A DNA stretch of 64,000 nucleotides. Source: Anaspis maculata (Eukaryota; Arthropoda; Insecta; Coleoptera; Scraptiidae). Positions 1 to 7,399 of this stretch are shown here, piece after piece. The notes below the pieces were generated by a model. The model had not been told where the DNA came from, made no database searches, and saw only the letters and a list, made by a program, of their open reading frames with translations. Every line of letters begins with the position of its first letter. Within the stretch, counting starts at the first letter, position 1. The stretch is from assembly GCA_949128115.1 (NCBI GenBank), contig OX421966.1, forward strand, positions 67,577,416 through 67,641,415. Direction: 5' to 3'. The position numbers were made by a program, and so were the translations under genes.

Positions 1-490
1 CGATATGCCGGTGATGATACTTATGATGATGATGACGGCGATGACGAGGGTGTTATGACGTTGTTTATGATGCTATGACGATAGCGAGGGTGATGAATAT
101 GATAATATGACGTTGTTTTATGATGATATGACGATAGCGATGATGTTGCTTATGATGAAATGACTTTAGCGGTGATGATGCTTGTGATGATATGGCGATA
201 GCGGTGATAATCCTTACGTTGATATGACGATAGAGGTGATGATGCTTGCGATGATATGACGATAGCGAGAGTGATGAATATGATAATATGACGTTGTTTT
301 ATGATGATATGACGATAGCGATGATGTTGCTTATGATGAAATGACGTTAGCGGTGATGATGCTTGTGATGATATGGCGATAGCGGTGATGATCCTTACGT
401 TGATATGACGATAGAGGTGATGATGCTTGCGATGATATGACGATAACGGTGATGATGCTTATGATGATATGGCGTTGCTGGTGATGATAT
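1..490. repeat. GATGATATGACGATAGCG-type minisatellite with 181-bp higher-order period
   Basis: The sequence is a tandem array of short units close to gatgatatgacgatagcg with variants (atgacgttg, atggcgatag). A longer unit repeats: the landmark tgatgaatatgataatatga occurs near 91 and again near 272, giving a higher-order period of about 181 bp. The array reaches the left edge of the window, so its full length is unknown. It lies just beyond the 3' end of the viral integrase gene. It could belong to the terminal region of the virus-like element, since Polinton termini often carry tandem repeats, or it could be independent host satellite. Confidence 0.85.
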
Positions 491-632
491 GACGTTGCTG
501 GTGATGATGGCTACGTTGCTTATGGCGATAGCGCCGATGGAGTTTATGACGGCTGTGATCGGGACGTTTTTGCTCCAGACACCTTATTTCACCGGCTCTC
601 TGACGTTGAGTGTGATCGACGAGGTTGCTGGT

Positions 633-1556
633 TCAAACAACGTCTGCTCTCGCAATCCACCCTCGATCGGGCATGCCCAAATATTCAACGTAAAGCCTCG
701 AACCGGTTTTTTTCAAAACTTTTTCCACTAGATAAATCTCGGGATGTTTAGTTTTCTGTAGTTCTCGTTCGTAAAAACATCCCATGATCGGCGAACCCTT
801 TAGATCTTCAATAAGATATGTAGCCGGGTTGGTGTTCGGTTTCACTTGTCTGATGCGAAACAGCTCTGTCGTCCAGTTGGGGGTATAACCTTTTTCAAAA
901 AGTACTTTGTATTTACTCAGACGTACCACATCGCCAACTTTGAATTTCGTTTTTCCGACTATTTTCAAATATGCATATGTATCGCGGAGAACCTGTTTCT
1001 CGTTCAACACGTTAACGTCGCACGGTTTTAAACCGGTCGTACGATGCTTTGTATTATTATATTCAGACGTTACTCTAGCCAGAAGACTATCGATCCAATT
1101 ATAGCTTGCATGTAGGGTGAAGAGTTTGTAGAGTTTTGACTTAATCGTCTGAATCACTCGCTCCACGATCGCTGCTTTGATTATGCTAAATGAGTGATAG
1201 TGATTTATTTTAAACTCTTTCATCAGAGCTTTGAATTTTGAATTGAAAAATTCCGTCCCCTGGTCGCTCTGGATATTCTTAGGTACTCTTCCGTCGGAGT
1301 TTTCCAATATATATTTCATCGCACCTGCTACCTCGGTCATAGATTTCGACTTGAGCCCTCGAGTCCATAGATACTTTGAGAAGCAGTCAATCACGACAAG
1401 AACATATCTATATCCTCTATTATCTCCACTGTAGTTGCCAAATTCAGCAAGATCTATCTGCCAGAGATCATCTAAACCTTTTATAATTGTTCGACGTCGA
1501 TTAAATTTTCTAATTGCGGGTTTAAACAGCTCATCAACTATCTGTTTTTTCTCCAT
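633..1556 (-). CDS. Polinton-type integrase with C-terminal chromodomain-like region
   Basis: This 307-aa protein is a retroviral-type (rve) integrase that would insert the element DNA. The catalytic core is visible: Asp35 in WQIDLAEF, Asp98 in QSDQGTEF and Glu132 in KAAIVERV, with 33 residues between the second Asp and the Glu. The C-terminal 30 residues (VEKVL...YVEYLGMPDRGWI) resemble a chromodomain, a known feature of Polinton integrases that may target chromatin. The ATG at 1556 is the first after an in-frame stop a few codons upstream, and the N-terminal MEKKQIVDELFKPA matches how this insect family usually begins. No premature stop is seen. It is the last gene of the minus-strand block. 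No TATA-Inr pair was found upstream. Confidence 0.9.
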   Translation of the reverse strand: MEKKQIVDELFKPAIRKFNRRRTIIKGLDDLWQIDLAEFGNYSGDNRGYRYVLVVIDCFSKYLWTRGLKSKSMTEVAGAMKYILENSDGRVPKNIQSDQGTEFFNSKFKALMKEFKINHYHSFSIIKAAIVERVIQTIKSKLYKLFTLHASYNWIDSLLARVTSEYNNTKHRTTGLKPCDVNVLNEKQVLRDTYAYLKIVGKTKFKVGDVVRLSKYKVLFEKGYTPNWTTELFRIRQVKPNTNPATYLIEDLKGSPIMGCFYERELQKTKHPEIYLVEKVLKKTGSRLYVEYLGMPDRGWIARADVV

Positions 1557-1599
1557 CTCGACGTATTTTAAAGACGCTGCTTACGTCAGAGGCTGTTCG

Positions 1600-1690
1600 A
1601 AAGCGTCTGAACAGGTCGATACTTGTTCGGACGTGTCTAAACAAGTCTAAACTTGTTCGAACGTGTCTGAGCAGCACAATACATGCAATG
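1600..1690. repeat. About three imperfect 30-bp tandem repeats
   Basis: Between the integrase start and the first fibre-like gene the motif ttgttcgaacgtgtctga/aacaagtc recurs with a period near 30 bp. It is visible in translation as ten-residue repeats (RTSLDLFRHV, RTSIDLFRRF). It is probably non-coding spacer or promoter-proximal repeat of the integrase gene. No function can be assigned. Confidence 0.6.
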
Positions 1691-1752
1691 AGGAACATGC
1701 CGTTGAGGTGCGCGTAGCGCACACGTGTTCATTCAACACCTGTGGAATGCTT

Positions 1753-2106
1753 CTACTCGTCCGAGGACGTGACAGGTCGATTACTAATTAGCATAATTCT
1801 CTTATTGAGGATGTCGGCAAGATTCAATATGTTCTTAATTTCTTCATCGGCTAAGCGCTGCGCTTCTCGAACGGTTTCAATTTCACCCTGCAATTCCGTA
1901 ATAGTTTTAAGCAGCTGGTCAATCACAAATTGCTTCGTTGCACAGTCGGTACTCTTCTCAGGATATTTGATGTTTGACAGGCGGCGGTTTTCCCAATCAA
2001 TATCACCCTTTTCCGTTAATTTGAAATATTTTCGGCACTGCTGGCGTTGAGCTGCAGAAGCGGATTTTGTTCTTGATATCGTTCGTCCAAACTTGTCTAT
2101 AGACAT
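1753..2106 (-). CDS. Small fibre-neck-like protein, copy 2
   Basis: This 117-aa protein begins MSIDKFGR. A central block, GDIDWENRRLSNIKYPEKST followed by DCATKQFVID (about residues 34-64), has the layout of the trimerisation neck of phage and viral fibres: D-x-D-x-x-x-x-x-L-x-N-x-x-x-P, then a D-A/C-x-x-K-x-x-V pattern. A predicted coiled coil follows (LLKTITELQGEIETVREAQR onward). It is a tandem paralogue of the gene at 2148-2468. Placed with capsid genes, it could be a trimeric spike or fibre, but that role is inference from motif shape only. A TATA box at -32 and a CCAGT initiator lie just upstream, giving a 9-nt leader. Confidence 0.75.
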   Translation of the reverse strand: MSIDKFGRTISRTKSASAAQRQQCRKYFKLTEKGDIDWENRRLSNIKYPEKSTDCATKQFVIDQLLKTITELQGEIETVREAQRLADEEIKNILNLADILNKRIMLISNRPVTSSDE

Positions 2107-2112
2107 TTCTAT

Positions 2113-2147
2113 ACTGGCAGCTAATCACTATATAGTGTGGGTATATA
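2113..2147 (-). promoter_or_regulatory. Core promoter of fibre-like gene copy 2 (TATA + CAGT Inr)
   Basis: On the minus strand TATATAC starts at 2147 and CCAGT has its A at 2115, which is 32 nt apart. This is the spacing expected between TATA and the arthropod initiator. The ATG follows 9 nt downstream. Confidence 0.5.
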
Positions 2148-2468
2148 TCAAGTATTTGTTTTTCTATTGATGATATCTAATAAAATATTGATCTTCCTAA
2201 CATGCTCGGCCATCAAAGTGGATGCTTCGCGCATTTCGCCAATTTCGCCGCGCATATCTTTATCAAGCTCTCCGATATTATTAAGCACAAATTGTTTTGT
2301 AGCACAGTCAGACTCTTCCTCAGGATATTTGACGTTAGTCAGCTTTCGCTCTTCCCAGTCGATAACCCCTCCATTCTTCCCTATTTTAAAATAGTGCTGA
2401 TGTTGGACGTGTGTTAGAGCACTGGCTGATGATGCTGCAAAGGATCGGCCAAACTTATCCACGGACAT
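2148..2468 (-). CDS. Small fibre-neck-like protein, copy 1
   Basis: This 106-aa protein starts MSVDKFGR at the ATG at 2468. An in-frame GTG six bases upstream is not needed, and the paralogue at 1753-2106 starts at the same residue. It shares with that paralogue the neck-like block VIDWEERKLTNVKYPEEE then DCATKQFVLN (about residues 34-64), followed by a heptad-rich C-terminus (IGELDKDMRGEIGEMREAST). The pair evidently arose by tandem duplication and diverged strongly outside the neck. The likely role is a trimeric attachment or spike component, inferred from the neck plus coiled-coil arrangement and the location beside capsid genes. The length is much shorter than adenoviral fibre, and no head domain is visible. 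Confidence 0.75.
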   Translation of the reverse strand: MSVDKFGRSFAASSASALTHVQHQHYFKIGKNGGVIDWEERKLTNVKYPEEESDCATKQFVLNNIGELDKDMRGEIGEMREASTLMAEHVRKINILLDIINRKTNT

Positions 2469-2474
2469 TTTCAC

Positions 2475-2508
2475 ACTATCGCAGTGTGCTGAATCTTAGT
2501 ATATTATA
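2475..2508 (-). promoter_or_regulatory. Core promoter of fibre-like gene copy 1 (TATA + weak Inr)
   Basis: On the minus strand TATAATAT begins at 2508 and an ATAGT initiator-like site has its A at 2477, 31 nt downstream. The leader to the ATG at 2468 would be 9 nt, the same as at the paralogue. The initiator departs from consensus, so this is weaker than the other sites. The TATA overlaps the 3' end of the upstream gene. Confidence 0.35.
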
Positions 2509-3677
2509 TTAGCTTCTCTCAGTTCTTCCTCGATGAGCAATATCTCGCTTGATACCAAGCTGTTTCCTGCCTGACGTGAACCGTGAAGCAGTATCAAGCG
2601 GTCTATGAGCTCGTTCGGGTCATTCCAGAATTTATATTCGATAGGTTTTTCAGAATACTGTAAATACTTCATCCCACTTCCTGAAGACGGATTCAGTATA
2701 GGTTTGATAACACGCGTGTACTTATAACCCTTGCTTGCTTTAAGACGTCCTGTTGATGAAAAACCGTCTCTAGCAACGTTGGTTAGATGAAGAATCTGAC
2801 CATATTTTCTCAGATCCATGTTGTTATAAACTGTAGGACGTTTTAAAAATATTAGCTCATATAGCCCAGGAGTTGCTTTAAATCGCTGGCCTTGGATGTG
2901 AATATCTGATGTTTTTTCTTCGATATTGATAGGAGTGTTTCCCATAAGGAGTTCTCCTGATACAGCTAACGGTCCATACATTCTGTCATACTCTGCATCT
3001 GCAGAGGTGTTCATGAAATCTCTAACTTGTCGCAGTAAGGGCGTTTCTCCAGTGAATGTAAAATCAGATTTGGAAGCGGTAAATGAGGGTGCCTCTTCAA
3101 TTCTAGCTTTATCAGCGGCAGCCACAGCGACATTATCGTCATCGATATCTTCACGAACATCACCATCTGCACGTTCATCATCATCAGCATCATCAGAGGT
3201 ATAGATCGTGGATAAGGATGGGTGAGGAGTTGAAGCTAGTGAGGAAGTGGATTGCTGGGTTGATAAATTTTGCAAAAATGATGATAGCCGGGTGCTCGCC
3301 CGCGCTGTTGATGATACAGGCGGGGCGAAGCGCCTACGAACGTTACGAGCTGATGTCTGAGGTGTTGGTGATAGTGGCAGATGGGTTGGCGACTGGGATG
3401 GCTGTTTCGGAGGCGTAGGAGTTGGTACATGAATATTTTTGCTCATTTTTTCCAGCGGCTCAATTATCGGCTGCATCGCCTTTCTCACGCCTGCATTCAT
3501 ATCGAGATCGCGTGATTTTAACATTAAAAACTTTTGACGCACATTTTTTCTGGCTGCGATTACGCGCTTCTTCAGCTTAATTTCATCGGCAGTCTTCATA
3601 CTGGTGAAAGATTTATTGGAAACTAACTTGGCGCTCGCCTGCCGCGGCTTATATATACTTTCTGGGATAAATGACAT
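2496..3677 (-). CDS. DUF8207-type Polinton-associated protein
   Basis: This 393-aa protein has three parts. There is a basic N-terminal region (about 1-75, rich in Lys/Arg), a low-complexity Pro/Ser/Thr linker followed by an acidic Asp-rich stretch (about 80-205), and a folded C-terminal domain from about 235. That domain contains YGPLAVSGELLMGNTPI, GLYELIFLKRPTVYN and LRKYGQILHLTNVARDGFS, which I recognise as the conserved pattern of the DUF8207 family found in insect copies of these elements. The biochemical function is unknown. Its constant place between the capsid module and integrase suggests a virion or assembly role. The frame is open throughout. The ATG at 3677 is the first methionine. 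Confidence 0.8.
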   Translation of the reverse strand: MSFIPESIYKPRQASAKLVSNKSFTSMKTADEIKLKKRVIAARKNVRQKFLMLKSRDLDMNAGVRKAMQPIIEPLEKMSKNIHVPTPTPPKQPSQSPTHLPLSPTPQTSARNVRRRFAPPVSSTARASTRLSSFLQNLSTQQSTSSLASTPHPSLSTIYTSDDADDDERADGDVREDIDDDNVAVAAADKARIEEAPSFTASKSDFTFTGETPLLRQVRDFMNTSADAEYDRMYGPLAVSGELLMGNTPINIEEKTSDIHIQGQRFKATPGLYELIFLKRPTVYNNMDLRKYGQILHLTNVARDGFSSTGRLKASKGYKYTRVIKPILNPSSGSGMKYLQYSEKPIEYKFWNDPNELIDRLILLHGSRQAGNSLVSSEILLIEEELREANIIY

Positions 3678-3710
3678 GGGAATAAAACAAACAAATCAGC
3701 TATCTCGAAT

Positions 3711-4205
3711 TTATTCTGGAAGTAAATTGATCAACCAATTATAAAGTAGCATGCAATTATTTAAAGAACAGATACAGGTTTTCAAAAAATGGTGATTACA
3801 TGATGGTAATATCTTATCAAATTTTAACATTCTTCCATCTCTTGCAACATCCACAATTTTAATACATAATTCATTATCATAGCATCTTCCAATAATTTCC
3901 TCGATGAAGGCCTTCTTCTGATATCCCTTCACCAAAATAATATCCACGTTGGAAGCCATGTGGTGTACTAAGGAGTAGATTTCTTCATATGGAATATCCC
4001 CATCGCTGTATCTGAGCCCGTGATATTTATTCTCCAGATACCTCGCATTTTTCTTGCTCCTCCGGTCTAATGCTGCGAATGGTTTGGGTGGCTTCAGGTG
4101 ATAGTGTCCGAAATTCTCACTTCCGAATCCTTTAACGTATGTGATTTCCTTTGCAACAAATTCCGGGATATTGAAGCCCTGTATATCAACGGCGAGGAAT
4201 TTCAT
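3711..4205 (-). CDS. Conserved element protein of unknown function (DIQGF...KE)
   Basis: This 164-aa protein opens MKFLAVDIQGFNIPEFVAKE, a pattern I associate with proteins repeatedly found in insect copies of such elements, but I know no function for it. The early acidic residue on a hydrophobic strand (FLAVDIQGF) and the later strand IILVKGYQKKAFIEEII followed by IKIVDV would suit an RNase H-like or nuclease-like alpha/beta fold; this is speculation. The C-terminus is Cys/His-rich (SCNHHFLKTCICSLNNC), possibly metal-binding. The gene sits between the major capsid and DUF8207 genes. No TATA-Inr pair was found upstream of the ATG at 4205. Confidence 0.7.
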   Translation of the reverse strand: MKFLAVDIQGFNIPEFVAKEITYVKGFGSENFGHYHLKPPKPFAALDRRSKKNARYLENKYHGLRYSDGDIPYEEIYSLVHHMASNVDIILVKGYQKKAFIEEIIGRCYDNELCIKIVDVARDGRMLKFDKILPSCNHHFLKTCICSLNNCMLLYNWLINLLPE

Positions 4206-4280
4206 GATAGCGGTGTAGGTGTTCGTGCGCAGGATGTATGTGAGCGAATGACGAAAAGAGCCGCCGTTGTTTATGCTTTA

Positions 4281-5510
4281 TTATTGAATTTCTCTAACCG
4301 TGCCGAGTAATGGTGAATATTCCACAATTTTCTCATGAATAATTAAAGCATATGCTCTGGTGTTTGCAGGAAAATTAACTTCTGATTCAAACGACAGTTT
4401 CACATCCACAGCAGACGACTGGATTGCGTCAGCTTGTTTCGTGCTATCGATTATGAAGATTGCATTATTCGTAAACGATGTGAAGGATAGAATCGGGTCT
4501 GCGATCATTTTCCCGGTGAAATTTTTAGCAAAGTCGGTATAGCTCTGATACGCCTCAGCAAATTTCGAATTAGCAAAGTCGAAATTCTGATTTTCAAATG
4601 GGTAGCGAACGCTGTTTAGCAGAAGATGCACGTTGCGTATCCCGATGTTATCAAATATTGCAGCACTCTGGTCGGCACTTTCCCGGCGATTGGTTTGATA
4701 TCCTGCAATGACACCGACCACTTTCTCCACTCTTAATGCAGTCTTCAGAGACCAATTTTCCTTATTGGTGGTTCTTAACGCCGGCAATTCGTGCAATTCA
4801 TAGACTCTGTAGGGGATTTTGAAAGTCGTACCATCACCGATGCTTTTCAGCAATTCCAGCTTAATCTCATCACTGGGATATACGTGTAGCACTTTGAGAG
4901 CGATTTTCTGAATTTCGATGGTTGCTCGACTCGTCCCGGTACTTGTATAGCAGTCGGTATCCGAGCGATGTCTCACAAGCCGAATTTTATGTCTACCCAT
5001 CAGAACTCGTGGATAATCGTTGAAGAGGTTGAAGATGAACCAAAGAGGGATTCTCAAACAAAATCGCCGGTTGATTCGGTTGAACGTTACGCATCCGGCA
5101 CCGTTTGGATACCATCCAGACGCTGCTAGTGCCTCGGTCTCTCCCTTACCGTAGCATGCTAATGCTCGCATGCTAGTTGCGATCCCCGGGTCACGCACCA
5201 CCTCCAGCTCATGGCCGTTTAATTCATATGAGATCCTGTCAAATAGGAACATACCACAATTATTTGACAGAACACATACACCTCCAGCCCCTCCAACCTC
5301 CTCACCCGCCGGTGCAAACACGCATTCGAGCGAGAGATATGCTTCACGAAAGTCTATGAGCGCATCTTGTTGATTTATGGCGATTTCGATTTCGTCATTA
5401 TTGGCAAAAGCACTTGTTTGTGGCTGGTAGGTATGCCCTTCTTCCCGCCATATGCTCTCATCCAAGATTGGGTCGTTGAAAATATTTAGCTTGCTTGCTA
5501 TCGCGGACAT
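4281..5510 (-). CDS. Double-jelly-roll major capsid protein
   Basis: This 409-aa protein is the likely hexon-like major capsid protein. The C-terminal half carries the pattern typical of the insect double jelly-roll-like family: a YRVYELHELPALR block near residue 235, then GVIAGYQTNRR, FDNIGIRNVHLLLNSVRYPF and, near the end, YALIIHEKIVEYSPLLGTVR. The N-terminal half is strand-rich with an early FREAYLSLEC segment. It is open from the ATG at 5510 to TAA, and a minus-strand AATAAA overlaps the stop (4277-4282). At just over 400 residues it is shorter than classical Polinton hexons but in keeping with this insect group. TATAAAAG and a CCAGTT initiator lie 97 and 65 nt upstream. Confidence 0.85.
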   Translation of the reverse strand: MSAIASKLNIFNDPILDESIWREEGHTYQPQTSAFANNDEIEIAINQQDALIDFREAYLSLECVFAPAGEEVGGAGGVCVLSNNCGMFLFDRISYELNGHELEVVRDPGIATSMRALACYGKGETEALAASGWYPNGAGCVTFNRINRRFCLRIPLWFIFNLFNDYPRVLMGRHKIRLVRHRSDTDCYTSTGTSRATIEIQKIALKVLHVYPSDEIKLELLKSIGDGTTFKIPYRVYELHELPALRTTNKENWSLKTALRVEKVVGVIAGYQTNRRESADQSAAIFDNIGIRNVHLLLNSVRYPFENQNFDFANSKFAEAYQSYTDFAKNFTGKMIADPILSFTSFTNNAIFIIDSTKQADAIQSSAVDVKLSFESEVNFPANTRAYALIIHEKIVEYSPLLGTVREIQ

Positions 5511-5571
5511 TATAGCCTAAAGATCGAAGTCTCAGAATTCGATCGAGTGTTACCTTCGGAGCGCTCACTCT

Positions 5572-5607
5572 AACTGGTTTGGACGGCTGTGTGATCGTGC
5601 TTTTATA
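5572..5607 (-). promoter_or_regulatory. Core promoter of major capsid gene (TATAAAAG + CCAGTT)
   Basis: Minus-strand TATAAAAG begins at 5607 and CCAGTT has its A at 5575, a 32-nt spacing. The predicted leader is 65 nt, the longest of the element's recognisable promoters. Confidence 0.55.
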
Positions 5608-5614
5608 GCAGCAA

Positions 5615-6328
5615 TCAAATACTAAGCCCATCTTTTTTTAGTACTAGTCGAATTACAATATCCTCTCCTCTCAAATTCACAAGGTTCGAATTTTGGTCGA
5701 TGATTCTCAGCGAAATATTATCAATATAATGCTGATTACTCAGCGGGAGATAGATGGGATTAGATGGCTCGATGTTTATTGAAAACCCCGGATCAACCGT
5801 TGGAGAAAACTCATAGATCGTGTGCGACGGGCTGCTGCTATAATATGAACCACTTATTATATTACACTCAACTCGAATGGTCGCGATGGACGTAATATTC
5901 ACCGTTATGTCCGAAAAATGAGCTTTATATGCAGGAAGGACTTTTTTTGAAAATCCCAATAATGAGCCGATACTATCCTCCTGCTCAAAATCGATTTCGA
6001 ATTTAGATTTCACTTCACACTTTAGCGTATTGTTGTTAGGCTTGAGTGTAAAAGATTCGGCGCTCCCTAGGGAGTTCTGAATAAATCTCTCGATATCAGA
6101 AATTTCGTATGAACCAGTTGGAAGCGATATGTTTTTGTATTCAGTATGGCTAGGTGGTTTATAATAAAACCTATTATTTACACCCTCTTGAACGTTAGGG
6201 ATGCTGTTGAAGGTGTATAAACCAATCAATGCTAGCGAGTATTCGTATCTGGAGTCGAGCTCGATCACCGGATGAAAGTCCGCACTCAGCTGGGACGATG
6301 AACCTTTCAGCGTGAAGGTTTTAGACAT
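5615..6328 (-). CDS. Penton-like minor capsid protein
   Basis: This 237-aa protein starts at ATG 6328 (MSKTFTLKGSSSQLSADF). A GTG four codons upstream lies at or before the predicted transcription start and is not used here. The sequence matches the conserved single-jelly-roll penton-like protein of these elements: YSLALIGLYTFNSIPNV, LPTGSYEISDIERFI, NNNTLKCEVKSKFEIDF, SIGSLLGFSKK, VECNIISGSY and RGEDIVIRL. It would form pentameric vertices beside the major capsid protein encoded just downstream. The frame is intact. TTAAATA and TCAGT upstream imply an extremely short leader of about 4 nt. Confidence 0.8.
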   Translation of the reverse strand: MSKTFTLKGSSSQLSADFHPVIELDSRYEYSLALIGLYTFNSIPNVQEGVNNRFYYKPPSHTEYKNISLPTGSYEISDIERFIQNSLGSAESFTLKPNNNTLKCEVKSKFEIDFEQEDSIGSLLGFSKKVLPAYKAHFSDITVNITSIATIRVECNIISGSYYSSSPSHTIYEFSPTVDPGFSINIEPSNPIYLPLSNQHYIDNISLRIIDQNSNLVNLRGEDIVIRLVLKKDGLSI

Positions 6329-6329
6329 G

Positions 6330-6362
6330 ACTGAGAACACCTGCTTCAGCGCATGTATTTAA
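6330..6362 (-). promoter_or_regulatory. Core promoter of penton-like gene (TTAAATA + TCAGT)
   Basis: Minus-strand TTAAATA begins at 6362 and TCAGT has its A at 6332, a spacing of 30 nt. The ATG at 6328 would lie only 4 nt downstream of the start site, which is unusual. Confidence 0.4.
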
Positions 6363-6404
6363 CGACTAGGGGTTATGGAGATGAGTGAGAACAATTTATC
6401 ACAT

Positions 6405-6740
6405 TCACATGTATTTATTGATTAAAAATTCTAAACATAGATGACCACAATTGTAGGTATTGAATTTCTGACATGCATCGTAATTAAAGTAAATTTTACA
6501 ACCATTTCCAAGATATTTTACCAGCTCCGGCGGCGGTTTCAAGCTTCCAAAGCTATCGAAATAGTGTACGGTGTTCAGACTCTTGCGATAAGCTACCCAA
6601 TGAGTTCCGACGCCCTCTGACGTATCCAAGTTAACGATGCCTGATTCATGCCTGCGAACGGGAGGTGTAATAGCACCTAACTCATCTCGCATGAATACTC
6701 CTCGAAAATGTGGAATATTGAATTCCTCAGCATATTTCAA
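6405..6740 (-). CDS. Adenain-like cysteine protease (no own ATG; likely fused or frameshifted)
   Basis: This is the maturation protease of adenain/Ulp1 type. Numbering from the TTG at 6740, His47 (GTHWVAY), Asp62 (YFDSFG) and Cys98 (YNCGHLC) form the triad, and Gln91 lies seven residues before the Cys, the same spacing as the oxyanion Gln in adenain. The open frame continues upstream to 6887 without any ATG, overlapping the end of the core-protein gene by about 106 nt. That upstream part includes the conserved lead-in LPKRALTDADILKYAEEF. No promoter signal precedes it. Expression therefore needs a -1 frameshift at 6785-6791, a non-AUG start, or the copy has lost one base. Confidence 0.85.
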   Translation of the reverse strand: MKYAEEFNIPHFRGVFMRDELGAITPPVRRHESGIVNLDTSEGVGTHWVAYRKSLNTVHYFDSFGSLKPPPELVKYLGNGCKIYFNYDACQKFNTYNCGHLCLEFLINKYM

Positions 6741-6781
6741 TATATCCGCGTCAGTTAATGCTCTCTTGGGCAGCTTCTTTA

Positions 6782-7399
6782 TTAGTTTTTTGTATCGATA
6801 GTGCGGAAGATCCCATATCCTGAACGATGCTTTCTTAAATAGATTCCCCGGCCCATGGCTATGGCCTCCATTTGCCTGTTGTGACGTTCACTTTCTTGAA
6901 GACGTTTTCGACCGTCTTTAGCTTCTAGAATTGTTTTCGTGATCGCAGCAGCACCTCCGCCTAAAGCTCCGACAGCTGATAATGCTGCGAATATAGGTAT
7001 CAGCGGTAGGAATCCCTCGCTTTTCGGGAGAGGTAATATCCGAGGCGTCCTGATACGCGGCCGTCCTCCGACTTCTTTAATGATGCGACGAGCTGCATGA
7101 AGGGATTTTTCCGAAATATTTCTTAAATCTTCGGAATTCCGGATTCTATGGTGCTGAATGAGTTTTTTCAACGGATCTATGAGAACTTTCCGGAATGCAA
7201 CCTCCCTTTCCAGCACGACACCAGTCTTCCTCTGTTTCACCCTTTCCTTCTTTCTCGACAGCTCCGCGGCATCATTCTTTCTCTTCTTCTCGAGATCTAA
7301 CCGTCTCTTTTGCACGCCCATGCCCAATTTTCGTTTGACCTTCATGATGTTAGTGGTAAACCATGCGGCAGTCCTCTCTCCAATCGGAACGTCTTCCAA
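6782..7399 (-). CDS. Core / membrane-active (pVI- or pX-like) virion protein, 3' part of a broken PLA2-core gene
   Basis: The open frame encodes about 205 residues. The N-terminal 90 are very basic (MKVKRKLGMGVQKRRLDLEK and further Lys/Arg runs), fitting a DNA-condensing core protein. A glycine-rich hydrophobic segment (FLPLIPIFAALSAVGALGGG, near 130-150) is followed by an amphipathic helix and the tail MGRGIYLRKHRSGYGIF. The block recurs in this family and resembles adenoviral membrane-lytic or core proteins in layout. The frame begins at a TTG; its first ATG lies inside conserved sequence at 7345. It overlaps the PLA2 frame by 58 nt, in the -1 phase. It therefore looks like the downstream part of a formerly continuous PLA2-core gene broken near 7390-7400. 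Confidence 0.7.
   Translation of the reverse strand: MEDVPIGERTAAWFTTNIMKVKRKLGMGVQKRRLDLEKKRKNDAAELSRKKERVKQRKTGVVLEREVAFRKVLIDPLKKLIQHHRIRNSEDLRNISEKSLHAARRIIKEVGGRPRIRTPRILPLPKSEGFLPLIPIFAALSAVGALGGGAAAITKTILEAKDGRKRLQESERHNRQMEAIAMGRGIYLRKHRSGYGIFRTIDTKN
6785..6791 (-). promoter_or_regulatory. Candidate -1 ribosomal frameshift heptamer A AAA AAC
   Basis: On the minus strand the core gene reads ACA AAA AAC TAA at its end, so the heptamer A AAA AAC is in the correct phase and directly abuts the stop codon. A -1 slip there enters exactly the frame of the protease. A stem of 8 bp (atattgaa with ttcaatat, 6715-6743) lies about 41 nt downstream, too far for a classical stimulator; I found no closer strong hairpin by eye. 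A one-base loss in the A run of a decayed copy would look the same. Confidence 0.5.

Noticed and set aside
1..490. CRISPR-like regular repeats
   Set aside because: The units are contiguous and diverged with no unique spacers, and the sequence is eukaryotic. This is a minisatellite.
2926..3204. Plus-strand frames over the DUF8207 gene
   Set aside because: They are antisense to an intact gene and their Ser/Ala-rich composition mirrors its low-complexity linker.
6715..6743. Hairpin as stimulator of the frameshift
   Set aside because: The 8-bp AT-rich stem is weak and about 41 nt from the heptamer, beyond the usual 5-9 nt spacing.
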